NCBI GenBank assembly: GCA_963741985.1
Contig: CAVUKD010000004.1
Coordinates: 124,001 to 188,000, forward strand
Direction of reading: 5' to 3'
Source: Cryomorpha sp963741985
Lineage (GTDB): Bacteria > Bacteroidota > Bacteroidia > Flavobacteriales_D > Cryomorphaceae
DNA length: 64,000 bases
Positions 1-8,379 of this stretch are shown here, one piece after another. The position numbers and the translations under genes were made by a program. Numbering within the stretch: position 1 is the first letter of the stretch; each line of letters starts with the position of its first letter. Under the pieces are notes generated by a model. It saw only the letters and a list, made by a program, of their open reading frames with translations, made no database searches and was not told the DNA's origin.

Positions 1-972
1 GAGCGTTTTGTTTCCAAGTTCGCCCCAGGGTTTGTCCGGTGCGATATCGCTTTTGGCGAGAAAATACAACCACAGACGTTCGGGTAAGTCAAAAGGCTTG
101 ACGTTTGCCGCCTTCTTTTTGGGATGATCGCGAGAGATTGATTCCAGTTCTTGCTTTACTAAATCGTGATTGGTTTCATTCACCCAGTTGATCTGTACCT
201 TGAAATCGTATGCCTTTTCGCTGAGCTCACGCGCACCGAAGGCGGAAAGTTTTAGGACTGCTGGCCCACTCATCCCCCAATGGGTGACGAGAAGTGGGCC
301 ATCTGATTTTAACTTCGTTCCCTGAACATTTACCAAAGCATTTTCAACGGTCACGCCCATCAATTTGGTGATGGATTCGTCAGGCATATTGAATGTGAAG
401 AGAGATGGCACCGGCTCTTCGATTTTATGTCCTAAAGTTTCGAGCCATTCCAAGCCGCTTCTTTTAGGAGAGCCGCCTGTGGCTACGATTACTTTGTCGA
501 AAACAGCCGGCGGGTGAAGGTCTGCGGTAAAAACCAATTCCAATCCGTCGCCTTTTGGGATGATGCGCTTCACGCCTACTCCGGTTTCGATTTTGACGAC
601 AAGCCTTTCGGTTTCGCGCAAGAGGCAATCGATGATGGTTTGCGAATTATCAGATACCGGAAATACGCGCCCGTCATCTTGGGTGTATAGCGGCACACCT
701 CTTTTTTCAAACCACTCAATAGTATCCGCGGTACTGAAAATATGGAATGCTTTTTTCAACTTTTTCCCACCTCGCGGATAGGCTCTACATAGCTCGCTAA
801 TGGAAGTGCAGCCATTGGTAACGTTGCAGCGACCGCCGCCTGATACTTTTACTTTGGCGAGGAGTTTTTGCGACTTCTCAAAAAGGATGACCCGGGCTTC
901 GGGGTGGTTTTCTGCAGCGGCTATGGCTGCGAAGAATCCCGCCGCTCCGGCGCCTATGGTTGCGATGGTCAT
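1..972 (-). CDS. HI0933/YhiN (BaiN-like) flavoprotein, C-terminus cut off
   Basis: Reading from the ATG at 970-972 gives 324 open codons that run off the left edge. The product begins with a Rossmann FAD-binding loop (GAGAAG, residues 8-13). Around residues 44-55 it has the SGGGRCNVTN signature typical of the HI0933/YhiN family of putative NAD(P)/FAD-dependent oxidoreductases. A second dinucleotide-type motif, VIVATGGSPKRSG, lies near the middle, as in this family. Physiological substrates are mostly unknown; BaiN relatives reduce bile-acid intermediates, which should not be assumed here. Family members are usually about 400 residues, so roughly the last fifth is missing. It is cytosolic, with no signal peptide, and appears monocistronic. 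Family assignment is firm; function is unknown. Confidence 0.9.
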   Translation of the reverse strand, partial: MTIATIGAGAAGFFAAIAAAENHPEARVILFEKSQKLLAKVKVSGGGRCNVTNGCTSISELCRAYPRGGKKLKKAFHIFSTADTIEWFEKRGVPLYTQDDGRVFPVSDNSQTIIDCLLRETERLVVKIETGVGVKRIIPKGDGLELVFTADLHPPAVFDKVIVATGGSPKRSGLEWLETLGHKIEEPVPSLFTFNMPDESITKLMGVTVENALVNVQGTKLKSDGPLLVTHWGMSGPAVLKLSAFGARELSEKAYDFKVQINWVNETNHDLVKQELESISRDHPKKKAANVKPFDLPERLWLYFLAKSDIAPDKPWGELGNKTL

Positions 973-1212
973 TTTATTTTAAAGTGTTATAAGAGTTGCA
1001 AATTAGCACCAACATTCAATCCCGTCTTAACTCCATCTCCTCTCAGGATATACCCTGATTAAAACTAAGTAAAAAACTTATTAAGAAGAATCTCAATGTT
1101 TAATTTCAAAAAATCTTCATTAAAGATATTTCCGAATATATCTGTTTCTCTTTTACCAGCAAAGTTGATTGAATTTTCAAAAAGTCAAAACAAAGAAATT
1201 AGCCAATTGGAT

Positions 1213-1247
1213 TAAAAAAAAACTGCACAACCTTCGCTGTGCAGTTT
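1213..1247 (-). terminator. Rho-independent terminator of the thioredoxin gene
   Basis: A perfect 10-bp stem (AAACTGCACA with TGTGCAGTTT) and a short loop are followed on the minus strand by a run of T. It lies 25 bases past the thioredoxin stop codon. Confidence 0.85.
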
Positions 1248-1271
1248 CAAAAATCGATATGTCTTAGAAAT

Positions 1272-1631
1272 TTAAGGCACGGGAATAAGCTCCTTGTCAA
1301 TAATTTCTTCGAGACTGTGTTTGGGCAATGCCCCCGCCTGCATCATCGGTTGTTTATCCATCGGGATAAAAAGCATGCTTGGAATACTGCGGATGCCGAA
1401 CACCGACGAAAGCTCCTGCTCTACTTCCGTGTCCACTTTGTAAATGACTACATCGTCGCGTTCATCCGACAACTCCTCGAGTATGGGCGCCACCATTTTA
1501 CAGGGACCACACCAATCTGCGTAAAAGTCAATGATCGCAGGTTTTTCACCTTTGTATTTCCATTCTGTTCCGTTTGTATAGTCGAAGATCTCGTCTTTGA
1601 ATTTTTTTGCTGTTAATTTTACTGTTGCCAT
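1272..1631 (-). CDS. trxA: thioredoxin
   Basis: This 119-residue cytosolic protein has the thioredoxin fold. The redox motif WCGPC is at residues 40-44, and the cis-proline loop (RSIPSM) that packs against it is near residue 82. It would reduce protein disulfides using electrons from thioredoxin reductase. It is slightly longer than E. coli TrxA at the N-terminus, as is common in Bacteroidota. The gene stands alone, with a -7 box just upstream and a strong terminator just downstream. No signal peptide is visible, so a periplasmic TlpA-type role is unlikely. Confidence 0.95.
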   Translation of the reverse strand: MATVKLTAKKFKDEIFDYTNGTEWKYKGEKPAIIDFYADWCGPCKMVAPILEELSDERDDVVIYKVDTEVEQELSSVFGIRSIPSMLFIPMDKQPMMQAGALPKHSLEEIIDKELIPVP

Positions 1632-1651
1632 GCTGTTTTAATTTTGTGGTA

Positions 1652-1659
1652 CAAAGGTA
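1652..1659 (-). promoter_or_regulatory. Bacteroidota -7 box for thioredoxin
   Basis: On the minus strand this reads TACCTTTG, a full match to TAnnTTTG. It lies 20 bases before the thioredoxin ATG, giving a leader of about 15 bases. No clear -33 TTG is seen. Confidence 0.6.
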
Positions 1660-2019
1660 CGAAGTCACATCCGGAAGTATTGTAACACTAGTCACACTTA
1701 AGCAAACAATATCGCTGGCATTTCAACGACTGATTTTGTCCGAGACTTGTTATATAGAATGCTCTGGTCTGTTCAAATAAATCAATAAACCTAATAGTTC
1801 AGAAAATCTTACAGCCGCAAAGTTTGGTAAATCTATAATCTACCATTTTCCTTTAAAAATCGGCATCTGTGCATCAATTTCACCACCGGTTGCAACCAGG
1901 TTTCAAAAAATATTCAAAGGTCAAACCTAAATTTGTAAAACACAAATTAAGCGAACCGGCAAACCATACCGACCTCTTGACCAAGGGCATATGTTTTGAA
2001 TATTGATAAAAAAATGAAA
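1660..2019. other. intergenic region between divergent genes
   Basis: This is AT-rich sequence between the divergent thioredoxin and cytochrome genes. No open frame, RNA gene or convincing repeat was seen. It presumably holds upstream promoter elements for both genes; a TTTG at 1995-1998 lies 21 bases before the cytochrome -7 box. Confidence 0.5.
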
Positions 2020-2027
2020 TATTTTTG
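2020..2027 (+). promoter_or_regulatory. -7 box for the diheme cytochrome
   Basis: TATTTTTG is a full match to TAnnTTTG. It lies 27 bases before the ATG at 2055, with a possible -33 TTTG at 1995-1998. Confidence 0.55.
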
Positions 2028-2054
2028 TACGTTTACTACTAAATAACCAAAGCC

Positions 2055-3014
2055 ATGAAAAAACTTCTCAAAATTCTGGGCATCCTGATCGGTGCAATTA
2101 TTGCGATCGCTGCGATTGCAGCACTGTATATAAATTTCGCCCCTGTCCCTAAATTTTCAAACAATCCACCACGTGATTATCCAATTGATATGAGTTCGGA
2201 TCAAATTGCTGAAGGTGCGCGCATAGCCCGAACCATGTGTGTGAATTGTCACCTTTCCCCTGACGGAAAACTTGGCGGTGCCCTATTGGATGATATACCC
2301 GAGTTTGGTGTGATTCACTCAGCCAATATTACCCAAGACCCCGAATACGGCATCAATGCATACACTCCCGCCCAGCTCGCCTATCTCTTCCGCACGGGTA
2401 TGAAGCGAAACGGGGAATACGCGCCACCTTACATGCCAAAATTTCCGAATCTTTCAGATAAAGACATAAGTGCAATCATTGCTTTTTTGAAATCAGACGA
2501 CCCGCTCGTGCAGCCGTCCCATCAACCAACAATAAAACCTGAGTTGTCTTTTTTATCGAAGTTCCTTCTAAAGATCGCCTTTAAGCCGCTCCCCTATCCG
2601 GAGCACGAAATTGCACCTCCTGATACGAACGACCGCATTGCCTTTGGCAAATATCTGAGCACTGCCAAATTTGATTGCTACAATTGCCACAGCGAAAGCT
2701 TCCAAACCAATGATCCAATGGTACCTGAAAACTCTCCGGGCTTTATGGCAGGGGGCAACGTACTGCACCGTCCAAATGGAGATGTGGTGCTCTCGCGCAA
2801 CCTCACAATGGATCCGGAAACCGGTCTTGGCAAATGGACAGAGCAGGATTTTATTACAGCCGTAAAGACCGGTAAGCGCCCTTATGGAAAAGATGCCACC
2901 GCTATTCCCATGGCTCCTTTTACGCTGTTGACTGATCAGGAAGTGTCGGCGATCTGGGCCTATCTGAATAGCCTTAAACCGGTAAGAAATGAGAAATTGA
3001 TAGCGAAGAAATAA
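2055..3014 (+). CDS. membrane-anchored diheme cytochrome c
   Basis: This 319-residue protein has an N-terminal hydrophobic segment (residues 4-26) and no obvious cleavage site, so it is probably anchored in the inner membrane with a periplasmic domain. Two c-type haem motifs are visible: CVNCH at 62-66 and CYNCH at 208-212. Each begins a class I cytochrome c domain. Methionines in PPYMPKF (near 127) and in AIPMAPF near the C-terminus are likely distal ligands. The layout resembles diheme cytochromes that pass electrons to a terminal oxidase or dehydrogenase partner, but no partner gene is adjacent, so the pathway is not known. The ATG at 2055 follows a clear -7 box and begins with a Lys-rich anchor. 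Confidence 0.9.
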   Translation: MKKLLKILGILIGAIIAIAAIAALYINFAPVPKFSNNPPRDYPIDMSSDQIAEGARIARTMCVNCHLSPDGKLGGALLDDIPEFGVIHSANITQDPEYGINAYTPAQLAYLFRTGMKRNGEYAPPYMPKFPNLSDKDISAIIAFLKSDDPLVQPSHQPTIKPELSFLSKFLLKIAFKPLPYPEHEIAPPDTNDRIAFGKYLSTAKFDCYNCHSESFQTNDPMVPENSPGFMAGGNVLHRPNGDVVLSRNLTMDPETGLGKWTEQDFITAVKTGKRPYGKDATAIPMAPFTLLTDQEVSAIWAYLNSLKPVRNEKLIAKK

Positions 3015-3074
3015 AAAGGAATCGTTCCCGTCACATCGAATTATATATATCCCTTACATTCTTTTCATTTCATG

Positions 3075-3082
3075 TAAATTTG
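3075..3082 (+). promoter_or_regulatory. -7 box for pldA; settles its start
   Basis: TAAATTTG matches TAnnTTTG. It overlaps the first base pairs of an upstream in-frame TTG codon at 3080, so that TTG cannot be the start of a transcript made from this promoter. The ATG at 3125 fits. Confidence 0.55.
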
Positions 3083-3124
3083 CGGAAACTTTCACTTGCA
3101 ATCCTGCACCGCTTCCGCGAAAAA

Positions 3125-4039
3125 ATGAGCCGAAACTTCTGCACCTTTGTGCGCATCCTGCCAATCGGAATCTGTATCTGGTTCTTTTTTGCCGAAAGGC
3201 TAAGCGCCCAGTCACCGCTCAACAATACCTGGAAGATATCGACCCAAACGCTGAGTGAGAAGTGGGAGCTTGACAAGAAAGATCGCAAAGGGGCTTTCAA
3301 AATTAAATCGTACAAGCCTATTTACCTCACCGCAGCGCGCTGGAGCAGTGCCCCAAACACGGCTCCCTACAGCGGAAACCCTTCGTATACAGTAAATGAC
3401 ACAGTGGATCTCAATAACTTTGAAGCGAAGTTTCAGATCAGTATTAAAAGCAAACTTTGGGAGGGAATTTTTGATGATTATGGCGATCTGTGGGCAGGTT
3501 TTACCCAGACAGCATATTGGCAGATTTACAACAAAGATATCTCACGGGCTTTTCGCGAATTGAATTATGAACCCGAACTCATTCTAATCTTTCCGATGAA
3601 ACTGAAACTTCTCGGCTTTGACCTAAAAATGATTGGTGGTGGTGTTAATCATCAATCAAACGGGCGTGATCGCCCCCTTTCGAGAAGCTGGAACCGCATA
3701 ATCTTTAATGCAGCTTTCGAACGTGACGGATGGCAGGTGGTTTTGCGTCCGTGGATACGCATTCCGGATGGCGAAGACGAAAATCCAGGGATATCAAACT
3801 ATGTTGGTCGCGGAGAGATCAATGTTTCCTATCAATTTGAGGATCAGGTTATCTACGCCATAATTACCCAACCGTTCAATAGTCTGGACCACGGAAACCT
3901 GCAACTTAATTATGTATTCCCGGTGCGCAACAGTTTGCGGTTTCACGTAGAATTATTCACCGGCTATGGCGAAACGCTGATTGATTACAACCACAGGCAA
4001 ACGACTATTGGACTGGGAATTTCGTTTTTCGATTGGTAA
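3125..4039 (+). CDS. pldA: outer-membrane phospholipase A (OMPLA/PldA)
   Basis: The predicted 304-residue product has a signal peptide ending in LSAQS near residue 30, followed by alternating beta-strand sequence typical of the 12-stranded OMPLA barrel. The catalytic stretch is unmistakable: NHQSNGR followed by SRSWNR. This puts His176, Ser178 and Asn190 at the same spacing as His142, Ser144 and Asn156 of the E. coli enzyme. OMPLA hydrolyses acyl ester bonds of phospholipids that stray into the outer leaflet, acting as a calcium-dependent dimer. The frame extends upstream to a TTG at 3080, but that codon sits inside the -7 box, so the ATG at 3125 is preferred. The gene appears monocistronic. 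Confidence 0.92.
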   Translation: MSRNFCTFVRILPIGICIWFFFAERLSAQSPLNNTWKISTQTLSEKWELDKKDRKGAFKIKSYKPIYLTAARWSSAPNTAPYSGNPSYTVNDTVDLNNFEAKFQISIKSKLWEGIFDDYGDLWAGFTQTAYWQIYNKDISRAFRELNYEPELILIFPMKLKLLGFDLKMIGGGVNHQSNGRDRPLSRSWNRIIFNAAFERDGWQVVLRPWIRIPDGEDENPGISNYVGRGEINVSYQFEDQVIYAIITQPFNSLDHGNLQLNYVFPVRNSLRFHVELFTGYGETLIDYNHRQTTIGLGISFFDW

Positions 4040-4170
4040 CTGTTTTATCACATCGGAGAAATATACATTAATAGATGTTGGGTGAATAAGAATATCAGAA
4101 TTGCCGAGGAAATTCACAGAAGCGAATCACAGTTTTCCAAGTAAAAAAGCAGCGAGCGAAGCAAGCCAGT

Positions 4171-5631
4171 TTATTTCTTCCCTCCTACAAAACTACTAAT
4201 AAACAAGCCCAAATACGTGATAGCACCATTGATAATCAGAATTTCAAAACCAATCTCATATCCACCAAAAAGATCGGCTGACCAATAATCAAGTACAAAA
4301 CTGATAATGGGCGACGCAATAGCGATGTAAGGAATATGCCCATCAATGGGTTTCCTTTTGGAAAACAGTCCGAATGCATATAGCCCGAGCAGTGGCCCGT
4401 AGGTGTAGCCTGCAGCTGTAAAAAGCTGAGAAATAACCGAATCGTTGTTGATGATTTTGAAGAGCATAATGACAATGACAAGCAGTACCGACATTCCGAT
4501 GTGGACTCTCTGACGAATACGCCTTGCGGTGGTTTCATCCTTTTTATCGACCTCAAGAATATCAATTGAAAAAGAAGTCGTAAGGGCAGTAAGTGCTGAA
4601 TCGGCACTCGAATAAGCCGCCGCTATCAAACCGAGCACAAAGAGAATTCCAACCGTGGCTCCGAGATAACCATCTACTGCGAGCATCGGGTACAGTTCAT
4701 CGGCCTTTGCCGGAAGGTCAATTCCTTGCGAAGTGGAGAAAATATAAAGCAAAGCACCGAGCGACATGAATACCAAATTTACAAAGACCAGCACGATGCT
4801 AAATGACACCATATTTTTCTGAGCATCCCGGAGATTCTTGCAGCTCAGATTTTTCTGCATCATATCCTGATCTAAGCCGGTCATCGTAATAGTAATGAAC
4901 ATACCGGCAAAAAACTGCTTAAAGAAATACCGCGGATCATTCGGATCGTTGAAGAAGAATATTTGGCTGTACTGGCTAGATTTTATTTTTTCGTACAATC
5001 CTGATGCATCGAGTTCGAGAATATTCGATATGGAATAAACACTGATACCCACGGCGAGCAGCATGAACAATGTCTGAAAGGTATCCGTCCAAATAATAGT
5101 CTTAATACCGCCGCGGAACGTGTAAAGCCAAATCAATAAAATGGTAATGAGCACCGTAACCACGAAGGGTACGTGCATTCCCAAACGATCGAAAACGGCA
5201 AATTGCAATACAATTGCCACGAGATAGAGCCGAAACGCAGCTCCCACAATTCGTGAAAGCAGGAAAAAAGAGGCTCCGGTTTTGTATGCCTTTCGGCCAA
5301 AACGTCCGTTGAGATAGGTGTAAATCGAAGTGAGTTGTAAACGGTAATAGAGAGGAAGCAACACAAAGGCAACGACCATATATCCGGGTACATATCCGAG
5401 TACCATTTGCATATACGAAAACTGCGAAGATCCCACCCAGCCGGGGACGGAGATAAATGTAACTCCGCTCAGGGACGCTCCGATCATCCCAAAAGCCACG
5501 ATATACCATGGCGACTTTCGGTTGCCGATAAAGAAGCTATTGTTGTCTGCTGTTTTCGCGGTAACGCGGGCAATGATAATCAGCGTAATAAAATAAAGGG
5601 CAATGAGAACAATGATTGCGGTAGGGCTCAT
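4171..5631 (-). CDS. sodium:solute symporter (SSS family)
   Basis: The 486-residue product is almost entirely hydrophobic, with about 13 predicted transmembrane helices. It shows SSS-family sequence such as GASLSGVTFISVPGW near residue 50, the LLIWLYTFRGGIKTIIWTD stretch near 170 and GLIAAAYSSADSALTAL near 340, where the conserved serines help bind sodium. Members import sugars, amino acids, vitamins or organic acids with sodium; the substrate cannot be read from sequence. No catabolic gene is next to it, so context does not help. Family is certain, substrate unknown. Confidence 0.93.
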   Translation of the reverse strand: MSPTAIIVLIALYFITLIIIARVTAKTADNNSFFIGNRKSPWYIVAFGMIGASLSGVTFISVPGWVGSSQFSYMQMVLGYVPGYMVVAFVLLPLYYRLQLTSIYTYLNGRFGRKAYKTGASFFLLSRIVGAAFRLYLVAIVLQFAVFDRLGMHVPFVVTVLITILLIWLYTFRGGIKTIIWTDTFQTLFMLLAVGISVYSISNILELDASGLYEKIKSSQYSQIFFFNDPNDPRYFFKQFFAGMFITITMTGLDQDMMQKNLSCKNLRDAQKNMVSFSIVLVFVNLVFMSLGALLYIFSTSQGIDLPAKADELYPMLAVDGYLGATVGILFVLGLIAAAYSSADSALTALTTSFSIDILEVDKKDETTARRIRQRVHIGMSVLLVIVIMLFKIINNDSVISQLFTAAGYTYGPLLGLYAFGLFSKRKPIDGHIPYIAIASPIISFVLDYWSADLFGGYEIGFEILIINGAITYLGLFISSFVGGKK

Positions 5632-5708
5632 GGTGTAAAAGAGGAGAAAAAAGCAATACAGGGATTTATGATTTTGAGAAGATATTTACGATCGGGTGTG
5701 GAGAAAGA

Positions 5709-5740
5709 CAATTGGCAATCGGCAATTTGCAATAGGCAAA
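5709..5740 (+). repeat. GGCAATTTGCAA-type intergenic repeat, copy 1
   Basis: This is an iterated GGCAAT word containing GGCAATTTGCAATAGGCAAA. A shorter relative lies in opposite orientation at 60618-60643. It is noncoding, near the start of the symporter gene. Confidence 0.5.
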
Positions 5741-5933
5741 GTGTGAATCGGTTGAAACGGACAATCTGAATTCTTAGCCTTTTCAAGATGAGATTGATTT
5801 TTTTAACCGCAAAAGCCGAAAAGGGAATTAATCAAAAGCGTAACATTATACTTTTGAGTTCAATAATATTTTTAATTCTCTCATTATCAAATCCAAAACT
5901 TCATAACGAACTGTAGTGTTCTTTGCGTCCTTT

Positions 5934-5959
5934 GCGTAAAATCTCTTAAGTTTTTACGC
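5934..5959. repeat. hairpin GCGTAAAA / TTTTACGC
   Basis: This is an 8-bp perfect stem with a 10-base loop. It is preceded by CTTTGCGTCCTTTGCG, a word that recurs in intergenic DNA of many Bacteroidota. It could act as a terminator or be a remnant of a small mobile repeat. Confidence 0.4.
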
Positions 5960-6014
5960 GACACCTTTCCAAACATTGGGTAAAAATTTGTGAGTATAAC
6001 GAACTCTTATCCCC

Positions 6015-7673
6015 CTACCTCACCACCACTTTACCCACCCAAACCCGCTCGCCTTCCTGCAAATAAACCAAATAAACACCCGGAACGGATTGCTGCAAGA
6101 TGGCTGATAACCGTTTTTCAAAAGCACGAGCATCCTCAAACTTCTCTCGTTCCAAAACCGTTTTTCCCGAAAGGGAAAATACCGAAGCTTCAAAAGGCAC
6201 TCCCCCCGGTAATGGCATTGAAATCCGGATATCTCCACCGGTATACGGATTTGGCGAAAGCCGTATTGACTGCATTTTATCAAATTGCACAGGATTATTG
6301 ACTGCGAGTGCTTGATCGAGTAGACCACGTGCTATTTCAAAATCAGGAATTCCATACCCCATGGAATCGTTGGGCATTTCAAAAAGACTGGCACTTTTCT
6401 CAATCGCTTGAAAAACCTCCCAGGCGGTAGCCTCGGGAAAGGCTTGCCAAAGACAAGCCGCCATTCCCGCCAAAACGGGTGCAGAAAAGGAAGTTCCGTT
6501 GCCGGTTTGAATTCCACTTCCAAGATCGCTGATAACAGTTTGCCCGCCCTGAGCCATCACATTGGGTTTCACGCGTCCATCGGCAGAAGGACCGCGCGAA
6601 CTAAAATTTGTAACCGTGCCAAAGGCATCAACGGCACCAATGGCCAGCACGCTGTCCCCATCTGCTGGAAAGCCGATGTAGCGCCAGGGTTTATTGCCGC
6701 TATTGCCAGCCGAAGTGATAACAAGAATTCCTCTTGAAGCCGCTATATCGGCAACTATAGTGATAAGTGCAGTATTGCCATCGAGGGCCGAAATAGGATA
6801 ATTGTCGTCGATTACATCAAAAGTGGTATAGCCCAACGAGGAAGTGATAATGTCGGCGCCAACGCTATCGGCATATTCCGCTCCCGCTTCCCAGAATGCT
6901 TCTTCGATGCGTCGCTCTTGCTGCACATCTTCGGTTATTTCGAGGATATAACTTGCCTGGGGTGCTGTACCTATCAAACTGTCTATTTGATTACCAGCCA
7001 TAGTAGAAAGTACTTGGGTACCATGATTACTACGCTGATACACCTCTGTATTTCCATCCACAAAATTATAGGTTTGGAGCACTCGTTGATCAGCATTAAG
7101 GCTATCGAGCACAGCAGCCGTATTGCCATTATTGAAACCGCCGTCGAGCACAGCAATCCATTTTCCGGCACCGCGAAAACCGTCGTTGTGAAGACTCAAA
7201 CCGTTTAGCATCTCTATTTGATTAAGCGATGGCCCATAATCCGCATCCGATTTAGAAGGTGTCAGTAGTTTGCCAACAGGCTCAATAGCGCTATGAAAAA
7301 AACGGCTCAGCTCGAGTCGATCAAAACCGTCGAGGTCGGAGAGGTTTTGCAGCACATCAGGGTCGGCGGTTTCAATTAATATAGCATTACTCCATTTCAA
7401 GCGATAAAGAATTTGCACATCTCCAAGATTTTGAACTGCCTGCACATAGGCGGGATCTACGGGAAGGTCGCGCGTATCGATGGAGATATTCTGTGCAATG
7501 CGCCGGTCAAGGGCTCGTTGTGAAAGGTATGCAGATGGATTTGCAATTGAATAAGGAGTGTTTGCCTTATCGGAAAAAAAGACGAGGTACCGGTTTTGCG
7601 CTACCTGAGCATGCATTGATCCCACAACGGTGAAACAAAGTATAAAAAGCAATAAAATCTTATTCTTCACCAT
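6015..7673 (-). CDS. subtilisin-like serine protease (S8) with T9SS sorting domain
   Basis: This is a 552-residue secreted protease. The signal peptide spans residues 1-23 (MVKNKILLL... to SMHAQ). An inhibitor_I9-like propeptide region is followed by the S8 domain, with its catalytic triad in AVLDGGF (Asp), SNHGTQV (His) and GNGTSFSAP (Ser). The C-terminal ~85 residues, from RLSPNPYTGG to GKVVVR, form a type A type IX secretion sorting domain, so the protein is expected to be exported and attached to the surface or released. A longer frame reaches 7823, but the ATG at 7673 gives a good signal peptide. It overlaps the end of the upstream lipoprotein gene by 14 bases, suggesting translational coupling. 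It is the last gene of a four-gene operon. Confidence 0.92.
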   Translation of the reverse strand: MVKNKILLLFILCFTVVGSMHAQVAQNRYLVFFSDKANTPYSIANPSAYLSQRALDRRIAQNISIDTRDLPVDPAYVQAVQNLGDVQILYRLKWSNAILIETADPDVLQNLSDLDGFDRLELSRFFHSAIEPVGKLLTPSKSDADYGPSLNQIEMLNGLSLHNDGFRGAGKWIAVLDGGFNNGNTAAVLDSLNADQRVLQTYNFVDGNTEVYQRSNHGTQVLSTMAGNQIDSLIGTAPQASYILEITEDVQQERRIEEAFWEAGAEYADSVGADIITSSLGYTTFDVIDDNYPISALDGNTALITIVADIAASRGILVITSAGNSGNKPWRYIGFPADGDSVLAIGAVDAFGTVTNFSSRGPSADGRVKPNVMAQGGQTVISDLGSGIQTGNGTSFSAPVLAGMAACLWQAFPEATAWEVFQAIEKSASLFEMPNDSMGYGIPDFEIARGLLDQALAVNNPVQFDKMQSIRLSPNPYTGGDIRISMPLPGGVPFEASVFSLSGKTVLEREKFEDARAFEKRLSAILQQSVPGVYLVYLQEGERVWVGKVVVR

Positions 7674-8364
7674 AATCCACAATTTCCCACGTGTATTCAT
7701 TTCCTGAAATAATATTCTCGGCAATCCGGTTGTTGAGGTAAGAAGGTCTGGTAAAAAGCTCTTTAAAATGGCGGAATACCAAGCCGACATTTTCAGCGTA
7801 TACTTCGAAGGCGTATTCGTCATTGACTTCCGTCAAAAAATCGCGTTGAAGTACCGTTACCGTTTTTGGGAAAGCGAGATCTCCGTAGGCCTTTTCCTTA
7901 TAAAGACTATCATATTCGTTAGGCCACTCGTCGAGATCGTTGAGGGCATTGCCGTCCCATTCAGAAAACGAGAAAATCGGGAAAGCCATTTTCACATACC
8001 GGCGGTTTTCCTCAACCCTCTCAGCGTTGTTCGCATTTCGCTTAGCCGCCCAAATATCAGAGAGCGTCCATTCATCATTTTCAGTAGGACGTTTGTAACG
8101 AACCACCCGGTAGCTTTTTTCGTCTTGGGCATCGAGATATGTGGAGTCGATTACTTCCTTCACAAAATAATGGGTGGTATCGTGAATGCCAGGAATGTTG
8201 GCCTCAGGCTGATCGTGAAAAATTGAATCAACGCTGAATACCACATAAGACCCGGTCTTTAGCGGAAAGTAATTGTATCCAGGATCGGGCTGGGTGGAAT
8301 CATCCTCCTGTGTACACGCCGTCAAAACAACGCAGAAAAGCAAAAGAGCATTAAATTTCCTCAT
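7660..8364 (-). CDS. lipoprotein of unknown function
   Basis: This 234-residue protein has a clear lipoprotein signal: a Lys/Arg start, a hydrophobic core and the lipobox LTAC with Cys17, followed by an acidic TQEDDST stretch. The remainder is hydrophilic with beta-type periodicity; I recognise no domain. It sits 15 bases downstream of the MORN-like gene and its stop overlaps the protease start, so the four genes are almost certainly cotranscribed. An envelope role is likely, but nothing in the sequence defines it. Confidence 0.85.
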   Translation of the reverse strand: MRKFNALLLFCVVLTACTQEDDSTQPDPGYNYFPLKTGSYVVFSVDSIFHDQPEANIPGIHDTTHYFVKEVIDSTYLDAQDEKSYRVVRYKRPTENDEWTLSDIWAAKRNANNAERVEENRRYVKMAFPIFSFSEWDGNALNDLDEWPNEYDSLYKEKAYGDLAFPKTVTVLQRDFLTEVNDEYAFEVYAENVGLVFRHFKELFTRPSYLNNRIAENIISGNEYTWEIVDYGEE

Positions 8365-8379
8365 CCTTTTAAATACAAT

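Larger units (their letters stand above)
5632..6014. other. intergenic region with two small dispersed repeats
   Basis: No gene was found. The stretch contains a low-complexity GGCAAT-type word (5709-5740) and a short hairpin (5934-5959), each described separately. Confidence 0.5.
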
